Positions 1-15,384 of a stretch of DNA of 64,000 nt are shown here, piece by piece. The first letter of the stretch is position 1. Each line of letters starts with the position of its first letter. Below the pieces are notes generated by a model, which saw only the letters and a list, made by a program, of their open reading frames with translations, was not told the origin of the DNA and made no database searches. The stretch spans positions 12,452,897 through 12,516,896 of the forward strand of contig JAQNBH010000013.1 in assembly GCA_028752905.1 (NCBI GenBank). The letters are read 5' to 3'. Source of the stretch: Cladorhizidae sp. MBARI D1340-BT2 (lineage: Eukaryota > Porifera > Demospongiae > Poecilosclerida > Cladorhizidae). A program made the position numbers and the translations under genes.

Positions 1-3000
1 AAGTGACCTGACCAATGCCTATCTGCATGTATATTAATCAACCCCAGATAGTTTAGATGCCTACTACAGAAGTGACCTGGCCAATGCCTATCTGCATCTA
101 CATTAATCAACCCCAGATAGTCTAGATGCCTACTACAGAAGTGACCTGGCCAATGCCTATCTGCATGTATATTAATCAACCCCAGATAGTTTAGATGCCT
201 ACTACAGAAGTGACCTGGCCAATGCCTATCTGCATCTACATTAATCAACCCCAGATAGTCTAGATGCCTACTACAGAAGTGACCTGGCCAATGCCTATAT
301 TAATCAACCCCAGATAGTCTAGATGTCTACTACAGAAGTGACCTGGCCAATGCCTATCTGCATGTACATTAATCAACCCCAGATAGTCTAGATACCTACT
401 ACAGAAGTGACCTGGCCAATACCTACCTGCGTGTAAATTAATCAACCCCAGATAGTCTAGATGCCTACTATGGAAGTGACCTGGCCCATGCCTACCTGCA
501 TGTACATTAATCAACCCCAGATAGTCTAGATACCTACTACAGAAGTGACCTGGCCAATGCCTATCTGCATGTACATTAATCAACCCCAGATAGTCTAGAT
601 GCCTACTACAGAAGTGACCTGGCCAATGCCTATCTGCATGTACATTAATCAACCCCAGATAGTCTAGATGCCTACTACAGAAGTGACCTGCTATCTGCAT
701 CTACATTAATCAACCCCAGATAGTCTAGATGCCTACTACAGAAGTGACCTGGCCAATGCCTATCTGCATGTATATTAATCAACCCCAGATAGTCTAGATA
801 CCCACTACAGAAGTGACCTGGCCAATGCCTATCTGCATGTACATTAATCAACCCCAGATAGTTTAGATGCCTACTACAGAAGTGACCTGGCCAATGCCTA
901 TCTGCATGTAAATTAATCAACCCCAGATAGTCTAGATGCCTACTACAGAAGTGACCTGGCCAATGCCTATCTGCATGTACATTAATCAACCCCAGATAGT
1001 CTAGATGCCGAAGTGACCTGGCCAATGCCTACCTGCATGTAAATTAATCAACCCCAGATAGTCTAGATGCCTACTACAGAAGTGACCTGACCAATGCCTA
1101 TCTGCATGTATATTAATCAACCCCAGATAGTTTAGATGCCTACTACAGAAGTGACCTGGCCAATGCCTATCTGCATCTACATTAATCAACCCCAGATAGT
1201 CTAGATGCCTACTACAGAAGTGACCTGGCCAATGCCTATCTGCATGTATATTAATCAACCCCAGATAGTTTAGATGCCTACTACAGAAGTGACCTGGCCA
1301 ATGCCTATCTGCATCTACATTAATCAACCCCAGATAGTCTAGATGCCTACTACAGAAGTGACCTGGCCAATGCCTATCTGCATGTAAATTAATCAACCCC
1401 AGATAGTCTAGATGTCTACTACAGAAGTGACATGGCCAATGCCTATCTGCATGTACATTAATCAACACCAGATAGTCTAGATACCTACTACAGAAGTGAC
1501 CTGGCCAATACCTACCTGCGTGTAAATTAATCAACCCCAGATAGTCTAGATGCCTACTATGGAAGTGACCTGGCCCATGCCTACCTGCATGTACATTAAT
1601 CAACCCCAGATAGTCTAGATACCTACTACAGAAGTGACCTGGCCAATGCCTATCTGCATGTACATTAATCAACCCCAGATAGTCTAGATGCCTACTACAG
1701 AAGTGACCTGGCCAATGCCTATCTGCATGTACATTAATCAACCCCAGATAGTCTAGATGCCTACTACAGAAGTGACCTGGCCAATGCCTATCTGCATGTA
1801 AATTAATCAACCCCAGATAGTCTAGATGTCTACTACAGAAGTGACCTGACCAATGCCTATCTGCATGTATATTAATCAACCCCAGATAGTTTAGATGCCT
1901 ACTACAGAAGTGACCTGGCCAATGCCTATCTGCATCTACATTAATCAACCCCAGATAGTCTAGATGCCTACTACAGAAGTGACCTGGCCAATGCCTATCT
2001 GCATGTATATTAATCAACCCCAGATAGTTTAGATGCCTACTACAGAAGTGACCTGGCCAATGCCTATCTGCATCTACATTAATCAACCCCAGATAGTCTA
2101 GATGCCTACTACAGAAGTGACCTGGCCAATGCCTATATTAATCAACCCCAGATAGTCTAGATGTCTACTACAGAAGTGACCTGGCCAATGCCTATCTGCA
2201 TGTACATTAATCAACCCCAGATAGTCTAGATACCTACTACAGAAGTGACCTGGCCAATACCTACCTGCGTGTAAATTAATCAACCCCAGATAGTCTAGAT
2301 GCCTACTATGGAAGTGACCTGGCCCATGCCTACCTGCATGTACATTAATCAACCCCAGATAGTCTAGATACCTACTACAGAAGTGACCTGGCCAATGCCT
2401 ATCTGCATGTACATTAATCAACCCCAGATAGTCTAGATGCCTACTACAGAAGTGACCTGGCCAATGCCTATCTGCATGTACATTAATCAACCCCAGATAG
2501 TCTAGATGCCTACTACAGAAGTGACCTGCTATCTGCATCTACATTAATCAACCCCAGATAGTCTAGATGCCTACTACAGAAGTGACCTGGCCAATGCCTA
2601 TCTGCATGTATATTAATCAACCCCAGATAGTCTAGATACCCACTACAGAAGTGACCTGGCCAATGCCTATCTGCATGTACATTAATCAACCCCAGATAGT
2701 TTAGATGCCTACTACAGAAGTGACCTGGCCAATGCCTATCTGCATGTAAATTAATCAACCCCAGATAGTCTAGATGCCTACTACAGAAGTGACCTGGCCA
2801 ATGCCTATCTGCATGTACATTAATCAACCCCAGATAGTCTAGATGCCGAAGTGACCTGGCCAATGCCTACCTGCATGTAAATTAATCAACCCCAGATAGT
2901 CTAGATGCCTACTACAGAAGTGACCTGACCAATGCCTATCTGCATGTATATTAATCAACCCCAGATAGTTTAGATGCCTACTACAGAAGTGACCTGGCCA

Positions 3001-3686
3001 ATGCCTATCTGCATCTACATTAATCAACCCCAGATAGTCTAGATGCCTACTACAGAAGTGACCTGGCCAATGCCTATCTGCATGTATATTAATCAACCCC
3101 AGATAGTTTAGATGCCTACTACAGAAGTGACCTGGCCAATGCCTATCTGCATCTACATTAATCAACCCCAGATAGTCTAGATGCCTACTACAGAAGTGAC
3201 CTGGCCAATGCCTATCTGCATGTAAATTAATCAACCCCAGATAGTCTAGATGTCTACTACAGAAGTGACATGGCCAATGCCTATCTGCATGTACATTAAT
3301 CAACACCAGATAGTCTAGATACCTACTACAGAAGTGACCTGGCCAATACCTACCTGCGTGTAAATTAATCAACCCCAGATAGTCTAGATGCCTACTATGG
3401 AAGTGACCTGGCCCATGCCTACCTGCATGTACATTAATCAACCCCAGATAGTCTAGATACCTACTACAGAAGTGACCTGGCCAATGCCTATCTGCATGTA
3501 CATTAATCAACCCCAGATAGTCTAGATGCCTACTACAGAAGTGACCTGGCCAATGCCTATCTGCATGTACATTAATCAACCCCAGATAGTCTAGATGCCT
3601 ACTACAGAAGTGACCTGGCCAATGCCTATCTGCATGTAAATTAATCAACCCCAGATAGTCTAGATGTCTACTACAGAAGTGACCTG
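1..3686 (+). repeat. Higher-order tandem duplication, 1838 bp unit, two copies
   Basis: Sequence 1 to about 1848 recurs at 1839 to about 3686 with an offset of 1838 bp. Shared rare markers include the -7 monomer at about 1008 and 2846, the -8 monomer at about 690 and 2528, the -10 monomer (CCTAT joined to ATTAAT) at about 298 and 2136, and the ACATGG variant at about 1430 and 3268. Similarity is lost near 1848/3686, where GACCTGACC in the first copy faces GACCTGGCC in the second. Confidence 0.85.
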
Positions 3687-4030
3687 GCCAATGCCTATCT
3701 GCATGTACATTAATCAACACCAGATAGTCTAGATACCTACTACAGAAGTGACCTGGCCAATACCTACCTGCGTGTAAATTAATCAACCCCAGATAGTCTA
3801 GATGCCTACTATGGAAGTGACCTGGCCCATGCCTACCTGCATGTACATTAATCAACCCCAGATAGTCTAGATACCTACTACAGAAGTGACCTGGCCAATG
3901 CCTATCTGCATGTACATTAATCAACCCCAGATAGTCTAGATGCCTACTACAGAAGTGACCTGGCCAATGCCTATCTGCATGTACATTAATCAACCCCAGA
4001 TAGTCTAGATGCCTACTACAGAAGTGACCT
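3155..4030 (+). repeat. Six-monomer (414 bp) local tandem duplication
   Basis: A block of six 69 bp monomers is present twice in a row (offset 414 bp, about 3155-3615 and 3569-4030). Each copy holds the order GATGTCT monomer, CAACACC monomer, GCGTG monomer, TATGGAAG monomer and two near-consensus monomers. The lower copy carries ACATGG where the upper has ACCTGG (about 3268 versus 3682). The duplication keeps the minus-strand frame open and creates a 400-codon run at 2839-4041. Confidence 0.85.
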
Positions 4031-5785
4031 GCTATCTGCATGTAAATTAATCAACCCCAGATAGTCTAGATGCCTACTACAGAAGTGACCTGGCCAATGC
4101 CTATCTGCATGTATATTAATCAACCCCAGATAGTCTAGATACCTACTACAGAAGTGACCTGGCCAATGCCTATCTGCATGTACATTAATCAACCCCAGAT
4201 AGTTTAGATGCCTACTACAGAAGTGACCTGGCCAATGCCTATCTGCATGTATATTAATCAACCCCAGATAGTCTAGATACCCACTACAGAAGTGACCTGG
4301 CCAATGCCTATCTGCATGTACATTAATCAACCCCAGATAGTTTAGATGCCTACTACAGAAGTGACCTGGCCAATGCCTATCTGCATGTACATTAATCAAC
4401 CCCAGATAGTTTAGATGAAGTGACCTGGCCAATGCCTATCTGCATGTAAATTAATCAACACCAGATAGTCTAGATGCCTACTACAGAAGTGACCTGGCCA
4501 ATGCCTATCTGCATGTACATTAATCAACCCCAGATAGTCTAGATGCCTACTACAGAAGTGACCTGGCCAATGCCTACCTGCATGTGTAAATTAATCAACC
4601 CCAAATAGTCTAGATACCTACTACAGAAGTGACCTGCTATCTGCATGTAAATTAATCAACCCCAGATAGTCTAGATGTCTACTACAGAAGTGACCTGGCC
4701 AATGCCTATCTGCATGTATATTAATCAACCCCAGATAGTCTAGATACCCACTACAGAAGTGACCTGGCCAATGCCTATCTGCATGTACATTAATCAACCC
4801 CAGATAGTTTAGATGCCTACTACAGAAGTGACCTGGCCAATGCCTATCTGCATGTACATTAATCAACCCCAGATAGTCTAGATGCCTACTACAGAAGTGA
4901 CCTGGCCAATGCCTATCTGCATCTACATTAATCAACCCCAGATAGTCTAGATGCCTACTACAGAAGTGACCTGGCCAATGCCTATATTAATCAACCCCAG
5001 ATAGTCTAGATGTCTACTACAGAAGTGACCTGGCCAATGCCTATCTGCATGTACATTAATCAACCCCAGATAGTCTAGATACCTACTACAGAAGTGACCT
5101 GGCCAATACCTACCTGCGTGTAAATTAATCAACCCCAGATAGTCTAGATGCCTACTATGGAAGTGACCTGGCCCATGCCTACCTGCATGTACATTAATCA
5201 ACCCCAGATAGTCTAGATACCTACTACAGAAGTGACCTGGCCAATGCCTACCTGCATGTAAATTAATCAACCCCAGATAGTCTAGATGCCTACTACAGAA
5301 GTGACCTGACCAATGCCTATCTGCATGTATATTAATCAACCCCAGATAGTTTAGATGCCTACTACAGAAGTGACCTGGCCAATGCCTATCTGCATCTACA
5401 TTAATCAACCCCAGATAGTCTAGATGCCTACTACAGAAGTGACCTGGCCAATGCCTATCTGCATGTATATTAATCAACCCCAGATAGTCTAGATACCCAC
5501 TACAGAAGTGACCTGGCCAATGCCTATCTGCATGTACATTAATCAACCCCAGATAGTTTAGATGCCTACTACAGAAGTGACCTGGCCAATGCCTATCTGC
5601 ATGTAAATTAATCAACCCCAGATAGTCTAGATGCCTACTACAGAAGTGACCTGGCCAATGCCTATCTGCATGTACATTAATCAACCCCAGATAGTCTAGA
5701 TGCCGAAGTGACCTGGCCAATGCCTACCTGCATGTAAATTAATCAACCCCAGATAGTCTAGATGCCTACTACAGAAGTGACCTGA

Positions 5786-8700
5786 CCAATGCCTATCTGC
5801 ATGTATATTAATCAACCCCAGATAGTTTAGATGCCTACTACAGAAGTGACCTGGCCAATGCCTATCTGCATCTACATTAATCAACCCCAGATAGTCTAGA
5901 TGCCTACTACAGAAGTGACCTGGCCAATGCCTATCTGCATGTATATTAATCAACCCCAGATAGTTTAGATGCCTACTACAGAAGTGACCTGGCCAATGCC
6001 TATCTGCATCTACATTAATCAACCCCAGATAGTCTAGATGCCTACTACAGAAGTGACCTGGCCAATGCCTATATTAATCAACCCCAGATAGTCTAGATGT
6101 CTACTACAGAAGTGACCTGGCCAATGCCTATCTGCATGTACATTAATCAACCCCAGATAGTCTAGATACCTACTACAGAAGTGACCTGGCCAATACCTAC
6201 CTGCGTGTAAATTAATCAACCCCAGATAGTCTAGATGCCTACTATGGAAGTGACCTGGCCCATGCCTACCTGCATGTACATTAATCAACCCCAGATAGTC
6301 TAGATACCTACTACAGAAGTGACCTGGCCAATGCCTATCTGCATGTACATTAATCAACCCCAGATAGTCTAGATGCCTACTACAGAAGTGACCTGGCCAA
6401 TGCCTATCTGCATGTACATTAATCAACCCCAGATAGTCTAGATGCCTACTACAGAAGTGACCTGCTATCTGCATCTACATTAATCAACCCCAGATAGTCT
6501 AGATGCCTACTACAGAAGTGACCTGGCCAATGCCTATCTGCATGTATATTAATCAACCCCAGATAGTCTAGATACCCACTACAGAAGTGACCTGGCCAAT
6601 GCCTATCTGCATGTACATTAATCAACCCCAGATAGTTTAGATGCCTACTACAGAAGTGACCTGGCCAATGCCTATCTGCATGTAAATTAATCAACCCCAG
6701 ATAGTCTAGATGCCTACTACAGAAGTGACCTGGCCAATGCCTATCTGCATGTACATTAATCAACCCCAGATAGTCTAGATGCCGAAGTGACCTGGCCAAT
6801 GCCTACCTGCATGTAAATTAATCAACCCCAGATAGTCTAGATGCCTACTACAGAAGTGACCTGACCAATGCCTATCTGCATGTATATTAATCAACCCCAG
6901 ATAGTTTAGATGCCTACTACAGAAGTGACCTGGCCAATGCCTATCTGCATCTACATTAATCAACCCCAGATAGTCTAGATGCCTACTACAGAAGTGACCT
7001 GGCCAATGCCTATCTGCATGTATATTAATCAACCCCAGATAGTTTAGATGCCTACTACAGAAGTGACCTGGCCAATGCCTATCTGCATCTACATTAATCA
7101 ACCCCAGATAGTCTAGATGCCTACTACAGAAGTGACCTGGCCAATGCCTATCTGCATGTAAATTAATCAACCCCAGATAGTCTAGATGTCTACTACAGAA
7201 GTGACATGGCCAATGCCTATCTGCATGTACATTAATCAACACCAGATAGTCTAGATACCTACTACAGAAGTGACCTGGCCAATACCTACCTGCGTGTAAA
7301 TTAATCAACCCCAGATAGTCTAGATGCCTACTATGGAAGTGACCTGGCCCATGCCTACCTGCATGTACATTAATCAACCCCAGATAGTCTAGATACCTAC
7401 TACAGAAGTGACCTGGCCAATGCCTATCTGCATGTACATTAATCAACCCCAGATAGTCTAGATGCCTACTACAGAAGTGACCTGGCCAATGCCTATCTGC
7501 ATGTACATTAATCAACCCCAGATAGTCTAGATGCCTACTACAGAAGTGACCTGGCCAATGCCTATCTGCATGTAAATTAATCAACCCCAGATAGTCTAGA
7601 TGTCTACTACAGAAGTGACCTGGCCAATGCCTATCTGCATGTACATTAATCAACACCAGATAGTCTAGATACCTACTACAGAAGTGACCTGGCCAATACC
7701 TACCTGCGTGTAAATTAATCAACCCCAGATAGTCTAGATGCCTACTATGGAAGTGACCTGGCCCATGCCTACCTGCATGTACATTAATCAACCCCAGATA
7801 GTCTAGATACCTACTACAGAAGTGACCTGGCCAATGCCTATCTGCATGTACATTAATCAACCCCAGATAGTCTAGATGCCTACTACAGAAGTGACCTGGC
7901 CAATGCCTATCTGCATGTACATTAATCAACCCCAGATAGTCTAGATGCCTACTACAGAAGTGACCTGCTATCTGCATGTAAATTAATCAACCCCAGATAG
8001 TCTAGATGCCTACTACAGAAGTGACCTGGCCAATGCCTATCTGCATGTATATTAATCAACCCCAGATAGTCTAGATACCTACTACAGAAGTGACCTGGCC
8101 AATGCCTATCTGCATGTACATTAATCAACCCCAGATAGTTTAGATGCCTACTACAGAAGTGACCTGGCCAATGCCTATCTGCATGTATATTAATCAACCC
8201 CAGATAGTCTAGATACCCACTACAGAAGTGACCTGGCCAATGCCTATCTGCATGTACATTAATCAACCCCAGATAGTTTAGATGCCTACTACAGAAGTGA
8301 CCTGGCCAATGCCTATCTGCATGTACATTAATCAACCCCAGATAGTTTAGATGAAGTGACCTGGCCAATGCCTATCTGCATGTAAATTAATCAACACCAG
8401 ATAGTCTAGATGCCTACTACAGAAGTGACCTGGCCAATGCCTATCTGCATGTACATTAATCAACCCCAGATAGTCTAGATGCCTACTACAGAAGTGACCT
8501 GGCCAATGCCTACCTGCATGTGTAAATTAATCAACCCCAAATAGTCTAGATACCTACTACAGAAGTGACCTGCTATCTGCATGTAAATTAATCAACCCCA
8601 GATAGTCTAGATGTCTACTACAGAAGTGACCTGGCCAATGCCTATCTGCATGTATATTAATCAACCCCAGATAGTCTAGATACCCACTACAGAAGTGACC

Positions 8701-8846
8701 TGGCCAATGCCTATCTGCATGTACATTAATCAACCCCAGATAGTTTAGATGCCTACTACAGAAGTGACCTGGCCAATGCCTATCTGCATGTACATTAATC
8801 AACCCCAGATAGTCTAGATGCCTACTACAGAAGTGACCTGGCCAAT
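5786..8846 (+). repeat. Higher-order duplicate of about 1850-4910 (offset 3936 bp)
   Basis: All length-variant monomers in about 1850-4910 recur here 3936 bp further on in the same order, including the six-monomer 414 bp duplication (here about 7091-7966), the -8 monomers and the -10 monomer (GATG joined to AAGTG, about 4416 and 8352). The match fades near 4910/8846, where CTGCATCTAC faces CTGTATGTAC. Confidence 0.85.
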
Positions 8847-9569
8847 GCCTATCTGTATGTACATTAATCAACCCCAGATAGTCTAGATGCCTACTACAGA
8901 AGTGACCTGCTATCTGCATGTAAATTAATCAACCCCAGATAGTCTAGATGCCTACTACAGAAGTGACCTGGCCAATGCCTATCTGCATGTATATTAATCA
9001 ACCCCAGATAGTCTAGATACCAACTACAGAAGTGACGTGGCCAATGCCTATCTGCATGTACATTAATCAACCCCAGATAGTCTAGATGCCTACTACAGAA
9101 GTGACCTGGCCAATGCCTATCTGCATGTACATTAATCAACCCCAGATAGTCTAGATGCCTACTACAGAAGTGACCTGGCCAATGCCTACCTGCATGTGTA
9201 AATTAATCAACCCCAAATAGTCTAGATACCTACTACAGAAGCGACCTGCTATCTGCATGTAAATTAATCAACCCCAGATAGTCTAGATGCCTACTACAGA
9301 AGTGACCTGGCCAATGCCTATCTGCATGTATATTAATCAACCCCAGATAGTCTAGATACCCACTACAGAAGTGACCTGGCCAATGCCTATCTGCATGTAC
9401 ATTAATCAACCCCAGATAGTTTAGATGCCTACTACAGAAGTGACCTGGCCAATGCCTATCTGCATGTAAATTAATCAACCCCAGATAGTCTAGATGCCTA
9501 CTACAGAAGTGACCTGGCCAATGCCTATCTGCATGTACATTAATCAACCCCAGATAGTCTAGATGCCGA

Positions 9570-11550
9570 AGTGACCTGGCCAATGCCTACCTGCATGTAA
9601 ATTAATCAACCCCAGATAGTCTAGATGCCTACTACAGAAGTGACCTGACCAATGCCTATCTGCATGTATATTAATCAACCCCAGATAGTTTAGATGCCTA
9701 CTACAGAAGTGACCTGGCCAATGCCTATCTGCATCTACATTAATCAACCCCAGATAGTCTAGATGCCTACTACAGAAGTGACCTGGCCAATGCCTATCTG
9801 CATGTATATTAATCAACCCCAGATAGTCTAGATACCCACTACAGAAGTGACCTGGCCAATGCCTATCTGCATGTACATTAATCAACCCCAGATAGTTTAG
9901 ATGCCTACTACAGAAGTGACCTGGCCAATGCCTATCTGCATGTAAATTAATCAACCCCAGATAGTCTAGATGCCTACTACAGAAGTGACCTGGCCAATGC
10001 CTATCTGCATGTACATTAATCAACCCCAGATAGTCTAGATGCCGAAGTGACCTGGCCAATGCCTACCTGCATGTAAATTAATCAACCCCAGATAGTCTAG
10101 ATGCCTACTACAGAAGTGACCTGACCAATGCCTATCTGCATGTATATTAATCAACCCCAGATAGTTTAGATGCCTACTACAGAAGTGACCTGGCCAATGC
10201 CTATCTGCATCTACATTAATCAACCCCAGATAGTCTAGATGCCTACTACAGAAGTGACCTGGCCAATGCCTATCTGCATGTATATTAATCAACCCCAGAT
10301 AGTTTAGATGCCTACTACAGAAGTGACCTGGCCAATGCCTATCTGCATCTACATTAATCAACCCCAGATAGTCTAGATGCCTACTACAGAAGTGACCTGG
10401 CCAATGCCTATATTAATCAACCCCAGATAGTCTAGATGTCTACTACAGAAGTGACCTGGCCAATGCCTATCTGCATGTACATTAATCAACCCCAGATAGT
10501 CTAGATACCTACTACAGAAGTGACCTGGCCAATACCTACCTGCGTGTAAATTAATCAACCCCAGATAGTCTAGATGCCTACTATGGAAGTGACCTGGCCC
10601 ATGCCTACCTGCATGTACATTAATCAACCCCAGATAGTCTAGATACCTACTACAGAAGTGACCTGGCCAATGCCTATCTGCATGTACATTAATCAACCCC
10701 AGATAGTCTAGATGCCTACTACAGAAGTGACCTGGCCAATGCCTATCTGCATGTACATTAATCAACCCCAGATAGTCTAGATGCCTACTACAGAAGTGAC
10801 CTGCTATCTGCATCTACATTAATCAACCCCAGATAGTCTAGATGCCTACTACAGAAGTGACCTGGCCAATGCCTATCTGCATGTATATTAATCAACCCCA
10901 GATAGTCTAGATACCCACTACAGAAGTGACCTGGCCAATGCCTATCTGCATGTACATTAATCAACCCCAGATAGTTTAGATGCCTACTACAGAAGTGACC
11001 TGGCCAATGCCTATCTGCATGTAAATTAATCAACCCCAGATAGTCTAGATGCCTACTACAGAAGTGACCTGGCCAATGCCTATCTACATGTACATTAATC
11101 AACCCCAGATAGTCTAGATGCCGAAGTGACCTGGCCAATGCCTACCTGCATGTAAATTAATCAACCCCAGATAGTCTAGATGCCTACTACAGAAGTGACC
11201 TGACCAATGCCTATCTGCATGTATATTAATCAACCCCAGATAGTTTAGATGCCTACTACAGAAGTGACCTGGCCAATGCCTATCTGCATCTACATTAATC
11301 AACCCCAGATAGTCTAGATGCCTACTACAGAAGTGACCTGGCCAATGCCTATCTGCATGTATATTAATCAACCCCAGATAGTTTAGATGCCTACTACAGA
11401 AGTGACCTGGCCAATGCCTATCTGCATCTACATTAATCAACCCCAGATAGTCTAGATGCCTACTACAGAAGTGACCTGGCCAATGCCTATCTGCATGTAA
11501 ATTAATCAACCCCAGATAGTCTAGATGTCTACTACAGAAGTGACCTGGCC
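9570..11550 (+). repeat. Higher-order duplicate of about 5230-7210 (offset 4339 bp)
   Basis: Markers at 5.7-7.2 kb recur at an offset of 4339 bp. Beyond about 11.55 kb the offset to the same region drops to 3925 bp. The difference of 414 bp is exactly six monomers: this copy holds one six-monomer block where 7091-7966 holds two. Either this copy lost a block or it descends from a state before the 414 bp duplication. Confidence 0.8.
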
Positions 11551-14500
11551 AATGCCTATCTGCATGTACATTAATCAACACCAGATAGTCTAGATACTTA
11601 CTACAGAAGTGACCTGGCCAATACCTACCTGCGTGTAAATTAATCAACCCCAGATAGTCTAGATGCCTACTATGGAAGTGACCTGGCCCATGCCTACCTG
11701 CATGTACATTAATCAACCCCAGATAGTCTAGATACCTACTACAGAAGTGACCTGGCCAATGCCTATCTGCATGTACATTAATCAACCCCAGATAGTCTAG
11801 ATGCCTACTACAGAAGTGACCTGGCCAATGCCTATCTGCATGTACATTAATCAACCCCAGATAGTCTAGATGCCTACTACAGAAGTGACCTGCTATCTGC
11901 ATGTAAATTAATCAACCCCAGATAGTCTAGATGCCTACTACAGAAGTGACCTGGCCAATGCCTATCTGCATGTATATTAATCAACCCCAGATAGTCTAGA
12001 TACCTACTACAGAAGTGACCTGGCCAATGCCTATCTGCATGTACATTAATCAACCCCAGATAGTTTAGATGCCTACTACAGAAGTGACCTGGCCAATGCC
12101 TATCTGCATGTATATTAATCAACCCCAGATAGTCTAGATACCCACTACAGAAGTGACCTGGCCAATGCCTATCTGCATGTACATTAATCAACCCCAGATA
12201 GTTTAGATGCCTACTACAGAAGTGACCTGGCCAATGCCTATCTGCATGTACATTAATCAACCCCAGATAGTTTAGATGAAGTGACCTGGCCAATGCCTAT
12301 CTGCATGTAAATTAATCAACACCAGATAGTCTAGATGCCTACTACAGAAGTGACCTGGCCAATGCCTATCTGCATGTACATTAATCAACCCCAGATAGTC
12401 TAGATGCCTACTACAGAAGTGACCTGGCCAATGCCTACCTGCATGTGTAAATTAATCAACCCCAAATAGTCTAGATACCTACTACAGAAGTGACCTGCTA
12501 TCTGCATGTAAATTAATCAACCCCAGATAGTCTAGATGTCTACTACAGAAGTGACCTGGTCAATGCCTATCTGCATGTATATTAATCAACCCCAGATAGT
12601 CTAGATACCCACTACAGAAGTGACCTGGCCAATGCCTATCTGCATGTACATTAATCAACCCCAGATAGTTTAGATGCCTACTACAGAAGTGACCTGGCCA
12701 ATGCCTATCTGCATGTACATTAATCAACCCCAGATAGTCTAGATGCCTACTACAGAAGTGACCTGGCCAATGCCTATCTGTATGTACATTAATCAACCCC
12801 AGATAGTCTAGATGCCTACTACAGAAGTGACCTGCTATCTGCATGTAAATTAATCAACCCCAGATAGTCTAGATGCCTACTACAGAAGTGACCTGGCCAA
12901 TGCCTATCTGCATGTATATTAATCAACCCCAGATAGTCTAGATACCAACTACAGAAGTGACGTGGCCAATGCCTATCTGCATGTACATTAATCAACCCCA
13001 GATAGTCTAGATGCCTACTACAGAAGTGACCTGGCCAATGCCTATCTGCATGTACATTAATCAACCCCAGATAGTCTAGATGCCTACTACAGAAGTGACC
13101 TGGCCAATGCCTACCTGCATGTGTAAATTAATCAACCCCAAATAGTCTAGATACCTACTACAGAAGCGACCTGCTATCTGCATGTAAATTAATCAACCCC
13201 AGATAGTCTAGATGCCTACTACAGAAGTGACCTGGCCAATGCCTATCTGCATGTATATTAATCAACCCCAGATAGTCTAGATACCCACTACAGAAGTGAC
13301 CTGGCCAATGCCTATCTGCATGTACATTAATCAACCCCAGATAGTTTAGATGCCTACTACAGAAGTGACCTGGCCAATGCCTATCTGCATGTAAATTAAT
13401 CAACCCCAGATAGTCTAGATGCCTACTACAGAAGTGACCTGGCCAATGCCTATCTGCATGTACATTAATCAACCCCAGATAGTCTAGATGCCGAAGTGAC
13501 CTGGCCAATGCCTACCTGCATGTAAATTAATCAACCCCAGATAGTCTAGATGCCTACTACAGAAGTGACCTGACCAATGCCTATCTGCATGTATATTAAT
13601 CAACCCCAGATAGTTTAGATGCCTACTACAGAAGTGACCTGGCCAATGCCTATCTGCATCTACATTAATCAACCCCAGATAGTCTAGATGCCTACTACAG
13701 AAGTGACCTGGCCAATGCCTATCTGCATGTATATTAATCAACCCCAGATAGTCTAGATACCCACTACAGAAGTGACCTGGCCAATGCCTATCTGCATGTA
13801 CATTAATCAACCCCAGATAGTTTAGATGCCTACTACAGAAGTGACCTGGCCAATGCCTATCTGCATGTAAATTAATCAACCCCAGATAGTCTAGATGCCT
13901 ACTACAGAAGTGACCTGGCCAATGCCTATCTGCATGTACATTAATCAACCCCAGATAGTCTAGATGCCGAAGTGACCTGGCCAATGCCTACCTGCATGTA
14001 AATTAATCAACCCCAGATAGTCTAGATGCCTACTACAGAAGTGACCTGACCAATGCCTATCTGCATGTATATTAATCAACCCCAGATAGTTTAGATGCCT
14101 ACTACAGAAGTGACCTGGCCAATGCCTATCTGCATCTACATTAATCAACCCCAGATAGTCTAGATGCCTACTACAGAAGTGACCTGGCCAATGCCTATCT
14201 GCATGTATATTAATCAACCCCAGATAGTTTAGATGCCTACTACAGAAGTGACCTGGCCAATGCCTATCTGCATCTACATTAATCAACCCCAGATAGTCTA
14301 GATGCCTACTACAGAAGTGACCTGGCCAATGCCTATATTAATCAACCCCAGATAGTCTAGATGTCTACTACAGAAGTGACCTGGCCATTGCCTATCTGCA
14401 TGTACATTAATCAACCCCAGATAGTCTAGATACCTACTACAGAAGTGACCTGGCCAATACCTACCTGCGTGTAAATTAATCAACCCCAGATAGTCTAGAT

Positions 14501-14725
14501 GCCTACTATGGAAGTGACCTGGCCCATGCCTACCTGCATGTACATTAATCAACCCCAGATAGTCTAGATACCTACTACAGAAGTGACCTGGCCAATGCCT
14601 ATCTGCATGTACATTAATCAACCCCAGATAGTCTAGATGCCTACTACAGAAGTGACCTGGCCAATGCCTATCTGCATGTACATTAATCAACCCCAGATAG
14701 TCTAGATGCCTACTACAGAAGTGAC
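11525..14725 (+). repeat. Higher-order duplicate of about 7600-10800 (offset 3925 bp)
   Basis: About 3.2 kb matches at a 3925 bp offset, including the CTGTATG variant (about 8852 and 12777), the CCAACTAC variant (about 9020 and 12945), the GAAGCGACC monomer (about 9240 and 13165) and two successive -7 monomers. A private G-to-A-type difference is GGTCAATG at about 12559 where the lower copy has GGCCAATG. Confidence 0.85.
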
Positions 14726-15384
14726 CTGCTATCTGCATGTAAATTAATCAACCCCAGATAGTCTAGATGCCTACTACAGAAGTGACCTGGCCAATGCCTA
14801 TCTGCATGTATATTAATCAACCCCAGATAGTCTAGATACCTACTACAGAAGTGACCTGGCCAATAACTATCTGCATGTACATTAATCAACCCCAGATAGT
14901 TTAGATGCCTACTACAGAAGTGACCTGGCCAATGCCTATCTGCATGTATATTAATCAACCCCAGATAGTCTAGATACCCACTACAGAAGTGACCTGGCCA
15001 ATGCCTATCTGCATGTACATTAATCAACCCCAGATAGTTTAGATGCCTACTACAGAAGTGACCTGGCCAATGCCTATCTGCATGTAAATTAATCAACCCC
15101 AGATAGTCTAGATGCCTACTACAGAAGTGACCTGGCCAATGCCTATCTGCATGTACATTAATCAACCCCAGATAGTTTAGATGCCTACTACAGAAGTGAC
15201 CTGGCCAATGCCTATCTGCATGTAAATTAATCAACCCCAGATAGTCTAGATGCCTACCACAGAAGTGACCTGGCCAATGCCTATCTGCATGTACATTAAT
15301 CAACCCCAGATAGTCTAGATGCCTACTACAGAAGTGACCTGGCCAATGCCTACCTGCATGTGTAAATTAATCAACCCCAGATAG

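Noticed and set aside
2839..4041. 400-codon minus-strand open frame (and its copy at 6775-7977) as a repeat protein gene
   Set aside because: It is the open frame of a 69 bp satellite whose length is divisible by three. Frames start and stop only where monomers have frame-breaking indels, variation is mostly residue-changing, and no unique start region, promoter or domain is present.
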